Source: [Muricauda] lutisoli (nom. illeg.) (GTDB lineage Bacteria; Bacteroidota; Bacteroidia; Flavobacteriales; Flavobacteriaceae). From it: DNA of 64,000 nt. The stretch is from NCBI RefSeq assembly GCF_017313105.1, contig NZ_JAFLND010000001.1:496001-560000 (forward strand), written 5' to 3'. How positions within the stretch are numbered: the first letter of the stretch is position 1; each line of letters begins with the position of its first letter. Positions 38,207-46,268 of this stretch are shown one piece after another. Position numbers and translations under genes: made by a program. Below the pieces are notes generated by a model. It saw only the letters and a list, made by a program, of their open reading frames with translations, searched no databases and was not told the origin of the DNA.

Positions 38207-38716
38207 ATGAAAAAGCTATTATTGGTTCTTTTTGTGCTGGGGTTGGTAGCACCTATGCAATCTCAAATCATTAAGACAGAGGAATTATCAGAGGTAGTTG
38301 TGTATGCCACAAACTACAAGTATCTGAACAGCATTGATACTCAGGAAGAAGCTTCCGTGCCAGTAGAAATGCTTAGACGTAAAGTAGCAGCTTTCGATGT
38401 AAAGAACTCAGAGTATTATCAAGATGACTATGATGTTTACAACATTAATTTCTATATCCCAGAGGGTAAGATTTTAGCTGCGTATGACAAGGACGGAAAA
38501 ATAATCCGTACTGCTGAAAGATTTAAGAACATTAACCTGCCCAATTCTGTGAAAGCAGCTGTCGTGGACAGATTCCCTGAATGGACCATCACCAAGGACA
38601 CTTATATAACACATTATTACGATAATAAAGGTGTTACCAAAAAGTACAAATTGAAATTGGAAAATGGAGATAAGGTGTTGAGAGTAAAAGTGGATGAAAA
38701 AGGTGAATTCCTGTAG
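38207..38716 (+). CDS. Secreted hypothetical protein, PepSY-like
   Basis: A 169-residue protein from ATG at 38207 (MKKLLLVLFVLGLVAPMQSQ), 17 codons inside the open frame. It has a clear Sec signal peptide. The mature part is rich in Lys, Asp and Tyr, with FYIPEGKILAAYDKDGKIIRTAERF and VDRFPEWTITKD. This beta-strand pattern resembles the small PepSY-like/DUF2874 periplasmic proteins of Bacteroidota. The function is unknown. It lies 46 bases upstream of the dodecin gene, with a perfect 16-base palindrome between them. Confidence 0.8.
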   Translation: MKKLLLVLFVLGLVAPMQSQIIKTEELSEVVVYATNYKYLNSIDTQEEASVPVEMLRRKVAAFDVKNSEYYQDDYDVYNINFYIPEGKILAAYDKDGKIIRTAERFKNINLPNSVKAAVVDRFPEWTITKDTYITHYYDNKGVTKKYKLKLENGDKVLRVKVDEKGEFL

Positions 38717-38731
38717 CGGGTAAGTTCCTAA

Positions 38732-38747
38732 TGTTCATTAATGAACA
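38732..38747. repeat. Perfect 16-bp palindrome before dodecin gene
   Basis: TGTTCATTAATGAACA is fully self-complementary. With no loop or T-tract it is better read as a possible protein-binding dyad than as a terminator. Confidence 0.5.
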
Positions 38748-38762
38748 ATAAAATTAGTTACA

Positions 38763-38969
38763 ATGTCTGTATTAAAAGTTATTGAGATTTTAGGTAATTC
38801 TACCGATAGTTTTGAAGATGCCATTCAAAATGTAATAAATGAAGCATCTAAATCGGTAAGGAACATTAAGTCTGTGTATGTCCAAGATATGCAGGTTAGC
38901 GTTAAGGAAGGTAAAATTTCAGAATACCGTGTCAATGCCAAAGTTACCTTCGGTATTGTCGGTGAATAA
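38763..38969 (+). CDS. Dodecin family flavin-binding protein
   Basis: A 68-residue protein of typical dodecin length and shape: a beta strand (SVLKVIEILG), one helix (SFEDAIQNVINEASKSVRNI), and two strands (YVQDMQVSVKEGKI, EYRVNAKVTFGIVG). Dodecins form hollow dodecamers that store or buffer flavins or CoA-type ligands. The EILGNSTDSFEDA segment is a family hallmark. It may share a transcript with the preceding secreted protein and is closed by a strong terminator. Confidence 0.93.
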   Translation: MSVLKVIEILGNSTDSFEDAIQNVINEASKSVRNIKSVYVQDMQVSVKEGKISEYRVNAKVTFGIVGE

Positions 38970-38986
38970 AGTTTTTCTTTCCTAGG

Positions 38987-39028
38987 AATATGGTCCAAGC
39001 AAAGTTTTGTTTTGGACCATATTTTTTT
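38987..39028 (+). terminator. Rho-independent terminator after dodecin gene
   Basis: A perfect 12-bp stem, AATATGGTCCAA (38987-38998) with TTGGACCATATT (39012-39023), runs into a T7 tract (39022-39028). Confidence 0.9.
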
Positions 39029-39052
39029 GTAAAAATTTAGAAGTCTATGGGT

Positions 39053-39694
39053 TTACTCCTTTGAATTAAAGGATTTACGTGTTTTTTCCAATAATTGGAT
39101 GGCCTCTTCATCCGAAACCTCCCTGAATTGGTTATAAAACTGTCCCACCGCATGAAAGTTATATGGTGTTTCCAAGCAGATTACTTCATCAATATAATTG
39201 GAAGACCCCATGTTTTCAATGGCACTTCTTGGGGCAACAGGGATAGTCACGACTACTTTTTTCGGGTGTTTTTTATAGACCATTTGCGCCGTGATCATGA
39301 TGGTGTTTCCTGTGGCAACACCATCATCCACAATAATTACGGTTTTCCCTTTTAAATCCAAAGGTGAGCTATTCTGGTAATATTGGTTGTATCTTTTTCT
39401 TAGTTTTTGCCGTATGATTTCGGTTTCTTCAGCAATATAAGATGGGTCTATTCTGGCAGAATCGCTCAGGATGATATCATCTAAACTTACTGCACCAATC
39501 GCATATTCCCTATTATACGGATGGCCTATTTTTTTTGAAAGGGCCACATCTAACGGGGCATGAAGAGATTCTGCAACAATTGCTCCCAAAGGCAGTCCGC
39601 CCCTAGGAATAGCAAGGACCACAACATTTTCTTTTTTAAACTGCCGTAATCTATCTGCCAATTGTAGGCCGGCATCTGTTCTATCTTGAAACAT
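39053..39694 (-). CDS. Phosphoribosyltransferase family protein
   Basis: A 213-residue protein from ATG at 39694 (MFQDRTDAGLQLADRL), chosen because this opening is characteristic of a PRTase family often paired with a dienelactone-hydrolase-like enzyme. The PRPP loop is VVIVDDGVATGNTIMIT, and AIPRGGLPLGAIVA forms the second nucleotide-binding stretch. The acceptor substrate is unknown. Its start overlaps the hydrolase gene by 14 bases, so the two products are probably made together. Confidence 0.88.
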   Translation of the reverse strand: MFQDRTDAGLQLADRLRQFKKENVVVLAIPRGGLPLGAIVAESLHAPLDVALSKKIGHPYNREYAIGAVSLDDIILSDSARIDPSYIAEETEIIRQKLRKRYNQYYQNSSPLDLKGKTVIIVDDGVATGNTIMITAQMVYKKHPKKVVVTIPVAPRSAIENMGSSNYIDEVICLETPYNFHAVGQFYNQFREVSDEEAIQLLEKTRKSFNSKE

Positions 39695-40337
39695 TTTCCT
39701 TTGTTGTTTTAAACCATTTATCAAACCATTCAGCCGCTATATTAGCCACTGTTTCAAGCTTTCCAGGCTCTCCGAACAGATGGGTTGCCCCAGGGATTAT
39801 TTCCATTTTCTTTTGGCATTCAAGCTTTTCATAAGCTTTTTGGTTCAGCCAGATTACCTCGGTATCAAGCCCGCCTACCAGCAATAGGGTGGGGGCTTTT
39901 ACCATATTGAGTTCATCAAGGGCAAGGTCGGGCCTGCCCCCTCGTGAAACTACTGCACTAATGGAGTTTCCAAAATGGGCGGCAGCCCTAAGTGCAGAAG
40001 CTGCTCCCGTACTGGCGCCAAAATAGCCCATGGGCAATTTTAAAGTATTATGTTGGTGATAAGCCCATTGGGTGGTTTCGATTAGCCGCTTGGTAAGTTT
40101 ATTGATATCAAAGCGATTTTGATAAATCCTGTCCTCTTGCTCGGTCAATAGATCAAATAACAATGTGGCTATTCCCTTAGCTTGAAGAATATGGGCCACA
40201 AAGTTATTTCTGGTGCTAAATCTGCTGCTTCCGCTCCCATGGGAGAAAATGACCAATCCTTTGGGATTGTCGGGTATGGTAAGGTTGCCCGCTAAGGTGG
40301 CATCTGTTACATTGATGTTTATTTCCGGGGTCGTCAT
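39681..40337 (-). CDS. Alpha/beta hydrolase, dienelactone hydrolase-like
   Basis: A 218-residue alpha/beta hydrolase. The HGSGSSR oxyanion loop lies near residue 33, the nucleophile elbow is GYFGASTGAAS with its Ser near residue 107, and late residues GGLDTEV and GATHLF supply the acid and catalytic His. There is no signal peptide. Homologues in which this domain is joined or coupled to the phosphoribosyltransferase are widespread; the substrate is unknown. It is the first gene of a two-gene minus-strand unit. Confidence 0.88.
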   Translation of the reverse strand: MTTPEININVTDATLAGNLTIPDNPKGLVIFSHGSGSSRFSTRNNFVAHILQAKGIATLLFDLLTEQEDRIYQNRFDINKLTKRLIETTQWAYHQHNTLKLPMGYFGASTGAASALRAAAHFGNSISAVVSRGGRPDLALDELNMVKAPTLLLVGGLDTEVIWLNQKAYEKLECQKKMEIIPGATHLFGEPGKLETVANIAAEWFDKWFKTTKENVSR

Positions 40338-40584
40338 TATTTCCTTCGATTTATACGTGTCCTCAATTGATGAAGCTAGGAAGATTCCTTTGGGCGGACA
40401 ATGACGGGAATCATGTGAAAAAAATCTATGGAGCTGTTAATTAATGGTTTAAATGCTCCCTATGGTTTTCTTGTATATGGGGGAATATTTTAGGATAATT
40501 TTTTTCTGGACAGCAGAAAACCTTTGTTGGCCAAAAAACGATAAAAGTTTTAAGTACTCTATGTTTAAATCTTGTCAAAATTTA

Positions 40585-40592
40585 TATTTTTG
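40585..40592 (+). promoter_or_regulatory. tRNA-Pro promoter -7 box
   Basis: TATTTTTG fits TAnnTTTG and ends 11 bases before the mature tRNA, a fitting distance for a very short 5' leader. No clear -33 TTTG is seen. Confidence 0.5.
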
Positions 40593-40603
40593 CAGTCCCT
40601 TTT

Positions 40604-40677
40604 CGGGATGTGGCGCAGTCTGGTAGCGTACACGCATGGGGTGCGTGTGGTCGCTGGTTCGAATCCAGTCATCCCGA
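40604..40677 (+). tRNA. tRNA-Pro, anticodon GGG
   Basis: A full cloverleaf can be drawn. The acceptor CGGGATG pairs with CATCCCG, the D arm is GCGC/GCGT, and the anticodon stem is CACGC/GCGTG with loop ATGGGGT. That places U33 before anticodon GGG, with G37. The T arm is GCTGG/CCAGT around TTCGAAT. The discriminator is A and no CCA is encoded. A terminator starts 3 bases later, so it is transcribed singly. Confidence 0.96.
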
Positions 40678-40680
40678 CGA

Positions 40681-40712
40681 ACCGGTAAAACAAAGTTTTG
40701 CCGGTTTTTTTT
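40681..40712 (+). terminator. Rho-independent terminator after tRNA-Pro
   Basis: ACCGGTAAAAC (40681-40691) pairs with GTTTTGCCGGT (40695-40705) through one T-G wobble, with an AAA loop and a following T8 run. Confidence 0.88.
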
Positions 40713-41016
40713 ATCTTATCTTGAACGGGGACATGAATGTAATTTTAGTTAGAGCTAAGCATTCTAAACTCATTTTTGGAAATACCTCATTTCTCTGCAG
40801 ATTTACATAATCGGATGTTTTTTTCTATGTTTAGAATACCTCGCCTAAGGACTTAAATTTCAAGGTGATTATAAGATGTTGATAACCAGTTGGTCAAATC
40901 GAATTGGGCTAACCTGTAATAATGGTAGGAACATCCGTAACTTGGGTACAGGGGATAACGGTTCGGCCTGTTATTTTTGTAGTATATAATTAGCTAAACG
41001 ATCAAAGTAAAGTAGG
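40713..41016. other. Intergenic region, no gene recognised
   Basis: This stretch of about 300 bases separates the tRNA terminator and the DUF5916 gene. ATTCTAAAC (40761-40769) recurs inverted as GTTTAGAAT (40829-40837). TATTTTTG at 40972-40979 could be the -7 box of the DUF5916 gene, 37 bases before its ATG. The short frame running through it from the tRNA has no protein-like character. Confidence 0.5.
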
Positions 41017-43218
41017 ATGAAAATGAATGTGAAATGGGTGCTGGCCATTTTTGTTGTTGTTTTTTGGGGTAAATCCTGGGGGCAAGATTCCCCTAAAAGT
41101 GTTACGGCAAAATACATCGATCAAGAAATTACTTTGGATGGTGTACTGGACGAACCCATATGGCAAACAACAGAGATAGCTGGGGATTTTCAACAATTTT
41201 TTCCATCGGATCAGGTTGCGGCGGAATATCCTACGGAAATTCGCATCCTCTATTCCGATACCCATTTATATGTTGGTATCTATGCGGAAAAACCACCTGG
41301 GGATTATGTAGTATCAACTTTAAGAAGGGATTTTGGAGCACTTTCCAATGACAATATTTCATTATTGTTCGATACGTTCAGTGATGGTACTACAGCATAT
41401 TTTTTTGGGGTGACACCTTATGGCGTACTTCGCGAAGGGTTGGTTTCCGATGGAGGGAATGACTTTAACAATACTTGGGATATTAAATGGCAAGCAGAAG
41501 CCACCCGATTTGATGACCACTTTGTTATAGAGATTGCCATACCCTTTACTTCATTGAAATTTGTTGAGGGATCCACAAGCTGGCGTTTTCGTCCTTACCG
41601 ATGGAATAATCAAGCAAATCAACAGGATACCTGGGTAAAAGTGCCCCAAAATCAAAACTTATCCAGTTTGGCCGATATGGGGGAACTGTACTTTGAAAAA
41701 CCTTTGGGCCGTTCAAGGACCCCGTTTGCCATAATTCCCTATATAAATGCACTGGCGGAAAAAGACTATGCAGTCGATGATGCCAAAACTAAGTTTAAAA
41801 CAGGTGGCGATGCCAAAATAGCCATTGGTAACGGTATGAATCTGGATTTGACGTTAAACCCTGATTTTTCAAACGTGGAAGTGGATGATATTTTTACCAA
41901 TCTAACTCGATTTGAAGTCCGTTTGCCCGAAAAGCGACAGTTTTTCATTGATAATAGTGACCTTTTCGAAAATTTCGGCAATACGTTTAATGAGGCTAGA
42001 CCATTTTTTTCACGAAGAATAGGATTGGCCCGGGATACATTGGGCAACCTTATTCAAAATGACATTATAGCAGGTGCCAGATTGAGCGGAAAATTGGACA
42101 ATAATTGGCGTTTAGGTTTTTTAAACATTCAAACCGCTAAAGACGCAATCAACGAAATTCCTTCCAACAACAATATGATGGTGACTTTGCAAAGAAAAAT
42201 AGGCAAGCGTTCAAACATTGGAGCTTTTTGGGTCAACCGACAGGCTATGGGAAATGATTCTTTTCTTGAACCCGGTGAAGAGTTCAATAGGGTTTTTGGA
42301 GTAGATTACAATTTGGCCTCTGCGGATAATATTTGGAACGGGCGGTTCTATCTCCACAAATCATTTCAGCCCAACGACCGTGTGGGAAATTTTTCCTCTC
42401 AAGCTACGGTAACCTATAATCCCCGCCATTGGGACATAACACAGGACCTGGTATACATTGACGAAGACTTTACAGCTGATCTTGGTTTTGTGCCACGTAC
42501 CGACAGATTGAAGTGGGGCACTGGGATCAACTATATAATTTATGACAATTCAAAGGTGTTCAACACGCATTCTCCCGGTTTTTTGGGCATTACTTATTGG
42601 AGGCCAAGTCTGGATTACAAAAAAACCGACCATATGTATCGTTTTGGTTGGGAAACGTTCTTTAGAAATCAAGCAAGGGTAGAGGCAAGGTTCTCTAATA
42701 ACTATATCTATTTGTTAGATCCTTTCGATCCCACTAGAACACCCGGAGCTGCACCCTTACCGGGAGACACTGGATATTACTTTAACCAGTTCAACCTTGC
42801 TTACGAATCCAACGCGACAAATGTATTCACGTATAATGCAGAAACAACTTTTGGACGGTTTTTCAATGGTGATATCACCGCTGTAAGGGGAGAGCTTGGT
42901 ATACGTATACAGCCCAAAGCACAATTCAGTTTGGGTTTTGATTATAACAATATAAGGTTGCCGGGACCTTATGCCGAGGCGGAGATATTTTTCACGACTT
43001 TCCGTGCGGAAATCTCCTTTAGCAAAAAGCTTTTTTGGTCAACCTTGGCGCAGTATAGTGATCGCCAAGAAAACCTTGGTATAAACTCCAGGTTGCAATG
43101 GCGATTTGCTCAGCTTTCTGATTTATTCCTTGTATACAACGACAATTATTTTACCGGGGATTTTGGTCCCCGTTTCAGATCAATCAACCTAAAACTGACG
43201 TACTGGTTGAATTTATAG
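41017..43218 (+). CDS. DUF5916 outer-membrane-type protein with N-terminal CBM9-like domain
   Basis: A 733-residue exported protein. It has a signal peptide ending near SWGQ (residue ~22) and a CBM9-like domain at roughly 30-215 (ITLDGVLDEPIWQ, ILYSDTHLYVGIYA). The rest is a long DUF5916 region rich in alternating aromatic/polar strands ending in LKLTYWLNL. The aromatic terminal strand and the strand pattern suggest an outer-membrane beta-barrel; that is inference. Such proteins often sit near polysaccharide or peptide uptake genes; here the downstream neighbours are molybdenum hydroxylases. A second ATG lies two codons after the start. Confidence 0.88.
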   Translation: MKMNVKWVLAIFVVVFWGKSWGQDSPKSVTAKYIDQEITLDGVLDEPIWQTTEIAGDFQQFFPSDQVAAEYPTEIRILYSDTHLYVGIYAEKPPGDYVVSTLRRDFGALSNDNISLLFDTFSDGTTAYFFGVTPYGVLREGLVSDGGNDFNNTWDIKWQAEATRFDDHFVIEIAIPFTSLKFVEGSTSWRFRPYRWNNQANQQDTWVKVPQNQNLSSLADMGELYFEKPLGRSRTPFAIIPYINALAEKDYAVDDAKTKFKTGGDAKIAIGNGMNLDLTLNPDFSNVEVDDIFTNLTRFEVRLPEKRQFFIDNSDLFENFGNTFNEARPFFSRRIGLARDTLGNLIQNDIIAGARLSGKLDNNWRLGFLNIQTAKDAINEIPSNNNMMVTLQRKIGKRSNIGAFWVNRQAMGNDSFLEPGEEFNRVFGVDYNLASADNIWNGRFYLHKSFQPNDRVGNFSSQATVTYNPRHWDITQDLVYIDEDFTADLGFVPRTDRLKWGTGINYIIYDNSKVFNTHSPGFLGITYWRPSLDYKKTDHMYRFGWETFFRNQARVEARFSNNYIYLLDPFDPTRTPGAAPLPGDTGYYFNQFNLAYESNATNVFTYNAETTFGRFFNGDITAVRGELGIRIQPKAQFSLGFDYNNIRLPGPYAEAEIFFTTFRAEISFSKKLFWSTLAQYSDRQENLGINSRLQWRFAQLSDLFLVYNDNYFTGDFGPRFRSINLKLTYWLNL

Positions 43219-43327
43219 TGCTAGGTATGATAAACTATTAATATTTAACATATTAAATGGAATTCTATTTATCATTTACTTGAATTGAATAAAGTTTTCT
43301 TTGTAATTTGACACAAACACTTAAATA

Positions 43328-43786
43328 ATGGCAAAATATACACTCAATATCAACGGCGAAAACCATGAGGTGGAAGCAGACCCATCAACTCCCATGCTTT
43401 GGGTACTTCGTGACCATTTGAACCTTGTGGGAACAAAATATGGATGCGGTATCGCGCAATGCGGTGCATGTACGATCCATTTGGAAGGTACTGCTACCCG
43501 CGCCTGTATGCTTACGGTGGCTTCTGTGGGAAATCAACAGGTCACAACTATTGAAGGTTTGTCCGAAGAGGGCGATCACCCCGTACAAAAAGCTTGGTTG
43601 GAAGTGGATGTGCCCCAATGTGGATATTGTCAGGCCGGGCAGATTATGACCGCCGCGGCTTTGCTGGACAAAAACCCTAACCCGACCGACAACGAAATTG
43701 AGATGGCCATGAACGGCAATATCTGCCGTTGCGGAACCTATACCCGCATCAAAAAAGCTGTGAAATTGGCCGCCAGTTCTAAATAA
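43328..43786 (+). CDS. (2Fe-2S)-binding subunit of molybdenum hydroxylase (IorA-like), copy 1
   Basis: A 152-residue electron-transfer subunit of an isoquinoline 1-oxidoreductase-like enzyme of the xanthine dehydrogenase family. The plant-ferredoxin-type cluster is ligated by CGIAQCGAC and the later TRAC Cys, and the second cluster by CGYCQAGQ and NICRCGTY. There is no export signal; family members are thought to travel folded with the Tat-signalled large subunit. The large subunit gene begins 33 bases later. The closest relative in the window is the copy at 51004. Confidence 0.94.
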   Translation: MAKYTLNINGENHEVEADPSTPMLWVLRDHLNLVGTKYGCGIAQCGACTIHLEGTATRACMLTVASVGNQQVTTIEGLSEEGDHPVQKAWLEVDVPQCGYCQAGQIMTAAALLDKNPNPTDNEIEMAMNGNICRCGTYTRIKKAVKLAASSK

Positions 43787-43819
43787 GAACTGATTTAATC
43801 ATCTAAAAACTACCACAAC

Positions 43820-46090
43820 ATGTCACAACAAAAAAATATCAATACTCTTGGGCGTAGAGCCTTTTTGCGCAACTCCAGTTTGGCAGGAGGCGGACTGATC
43901 TTGGGCTTTAGCTGGCTGAATTCCTGTAAACCCAAACAGGTTACTGAAGCAGCGGTCATGGAAATGCCCGAGGAGTGGTTTGAAATCAATGCGTATTTGA
44001 AAATCGGAGAAAATGGGGTAGCCACCATTTATTGTCCAAATCCTGAATTTGGACAAGGAGTGATGACTTCCATGCCCATGTTGGTGGCAGAAGAACTGGA
44101 TATTGCTTGGGAAAAGGTGATGGTAGAGATGGCACCTTATGATGCAGAAATCTATGGTAGACAATTTACAGGGGGCAGTCAAGGGATACGAACAAGATGG
44201 GAAGGACTCAGAACAGTGGGTGCTTCGGCCAAGCAAATGCTTAAAGAAGCTGCTGCGAAAAAATGGGGTGTGCCCGTGTCGGAAATATCCACTGCTGATG
44301 GGGTGTTGACCCATGATCCCACAGGAAACACATTGGGATATGGAGAAGTGGCTGCTGCAGCTATGGACGTTGCTGTACCTGAAGAAGTTACCTTGAAATC
44401 TCCAAAAGAGTTTAAGATAATCAGCAATTCCAAAAAGAATGTTGAAGGCAAAAAAATTGTGACCGGTAAACCCATGTTCGGGGTGGATTATCAATACGAA
44501 GGTGCTTTGGTGGCCATGGCTGCCCATCCACCTGCATTTGGGTTAAAATTGAAGTCTTTTGATGCTACGCAGGCCAAATCCATGCCCGGAATTGTGGATG
44601 TTTTTCAAATAAAGACCTATGCCGAAGATTACCAACGAAATTTTTTCGATACCAATGCCTTTACGGAATTGGTCGTGGTGGTCGGGAAATCCACATGGGA
44701 AGTAATGAACGCCAAAAAGAAATTGGATGTGCAATGGGAGCCTTTTTCCGATTATGAATACACAGCAGATAGATTTGGCAATAAATCTCAGGTAAAAGTT
44801 CCCAGTGGTCTCGAAAGTACAGAGGCACATTATGCCAAAATGGAAGAAATGGCTGCAAAACCAGGACAGGTGGTCCGTAAAGATGGAGACCCTGACAGTG
44901 CATTTAAAAACGCGGCAAAAGTTATTGAAAGAAGTTATACCTGCCCATTTTTGGCACATAACTGTATGGAGCCTATGAATTTCTTCGCTCATGTTACCGA
45001 TGATGGCGCAAAATTGGCTGGACCCTTGCAAGCACCCCTATTAATTGAAGGGGCCATTGCAGCAAGTCTGGGCCTTCCTCCAGAAAAGGTGGATATTGAA
45101 ATGACCCGAATGGGAGGCGGTTTCGGAAGAAGGGCCTATTCACATTACGCCATAGAGGCAGGGCTCATTTCCAAAAAGGTAAAAGCTCCGGTAAAATTGG
45201 TCTATTCTCGTGAAGACGATATGACCTTTGGTATTTACAGACCATCTTACCAAGCCACGTACAGAGCCGCTTTGGACGAAAATAATAATTTGGTTGCCTT
45301 CCACGTGAAGGCCGGCGGAATACCGGAAACACCCATTTTTGCCGATAGATTTCCGGCAGGGGCAGTAGACAATTATATGGCTGAGCAATGGGAGCACAAC
45401 TCCAATATCACCATAGGTGCTTTCCGTGCACCAAGGTCAAATTTTATGGCCGGTGTGGAACAGGCCTTCTTGGATGAGGTTGCCGAATTGGCCGGGAAGG
45501 ACCCGATCTCTTTCAGATTGGAGCTTCTGGATAAGGCAATGACCAATCCGGTAGGGGAAAACAACGATTATGAAGCGGATAGATTGGCCGGTGTATTGGA
45601 ATTGGTCAGGGACAAATCCGATTGGGGCACCGAAAAACAAGGTGTATTCCGTGGTGTAGCGGCATACTTCTGTCATAATACGTACGCGGCACATGTTATT
45701 GATGTGGTCAAGGGCAATGATGGAACCCCTCGAGTGGAAAATGCAGTGTGTGCCATGGATTGTGGTATTGTGGTCAACCCCGATGCCGCTGCGAATATGT
45801 GCGAAGGAGGTATTGTGGACGGTGTTGGTAATGCCATGTATGGGGGACTTACTTTTAGAGATGGGGCAACCCAACAGGATAATTTTGACAAGTACCGTAT
45901 CATTAGGCATAGCGAGGCACCTAAAAACATTGAGGTGCATTTTGTACAGAATGAAATTGACCCTACAGGTTTGGGTGAGCCACCTTTTCCACCAGTGATG
46001 GGAGCTTTGGCCAATGCCCTGTACAAAGCAGAGGGAAGACGATTGTACAATCAGCCCTTTATTGCCGATAAGCCACCCATTGTTGGTTAA
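43820..46090 (+). CDS. Molybdopterin-binding subunit of molybdenum hydroxylase (IorB-like), copy 1
   Basis: A 756-residue large subunit. A Tat-type N-terminus (GRRAFLRN, then a hydrophobic stretch) runs into SWLNSC, a possible lipobox, so it is probably exported and membrane-attached. The molybdopterin domains show GGSQGIRTRWE, TRMGGGFGRRAYSHY and a late TGLGEPPFPPV, whose Glu aligns with the catalytic Glu of the family. Such enzymes hydroxylate N-heterocycles or oxidise aldehydes with water as oxygen source. The substrate is unknown. No cytochrome or XdhC-like maturation gene is beside it. Confidence 0.92.
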   Translation: MSQQKNINTLGRRAFLRNSSLAGGGLILGFSWLNSCKPKQVTEAAVMEMPEEWFEINAYLKIGENGVATIYCPNPEFGQGVMTSMPMLVAEELDIAWEKVMVEMAPYDAEIYGRQFTGGSQGIRTRWEGLRTVGASAKQMLKEAAAKKWGVPVSEISTADGVLTHDPTGNTLGYGEVAAAAMDVAVPEEVTLKSPKEFKIISNSKKNVEGKKIVTGKPMFGVDYQYEGALVAMAAHPPAFGLKLKSFDATQAKSMPGIVDVFQIKTYAEDYQRNFFDTNAFTELVVVVGKSTWEVMNAKKKLDVQWEPFSDYEYTADRFGNKSQVKVPSGLESTEAHYAKMEEMAAKPGQVVRKDGDPDSAFKNAAKVIERSYTCPFLAHNCMEPMNFFAHVTDDGAKLAGPLQAPLLIEGAIAASLGLPPEKVDIEMTRMGGGFGRRAYSHYAIEAGLISKKVKAPVKLVYSREDDMTFGIYRPSYQATYRAALDENNNLVAFHVKAGGIPETPIFADRFPAGAVDNYMAEQWEHNSNITIGAFRAPRSNFMAGVEQAFLDEVAELAGKDPISFRLELLDKAMTNPVGENNDYEADRLAGVLELVRDKSDWGTEKQGVFRGVAAYFCHNTYAAHVIDVVKGNDGTPRVENAVCAMDCGIVVNPDAAANMCEGGIVDGVGNAMYGGLTFRDGATQQDNFDKYRIIRHSEAPKNIEVHFVQNEIDPTGLGEPPFPPVMGALANALYKAEGRRLYNQPFIADKPPIVG

Positions 46091-46232
46091 TTGATGGAAT
46101 ACTGTTTTAAGTGACCTTGAGGTGTGTGAAAATTTGTTTTTTGGTCTTTGTGAATTTTGTAAATAATACTGGTTTTAATAGAAAAGCCCGTAATTCTCAA
46201 CAGTTACCATTTCAGATTGGCTAGGTATTTAG

Positions 46233-46240
46233 TAGATTTG
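46233..46240 (+). promoter_or_regulatory. Candidate -7 box for the VPS10-like gene
   Basis: TAGATTTG fits TAnnTTTG and lies 28 bases before the ATG at 46269; a weak ATTT occurs about 20 bases upstream. Confidence 0.35.
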
Positions 46241-46268
46241 GGAATAAACCAAACTATCTAGCTGACTC

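Noticed and set aside
40610..40810. 66-codon frame starting inside tRNA-Pro
   Set aside because: Its first part is the tRNA and terminator read as codons; the rest is not protein-like.
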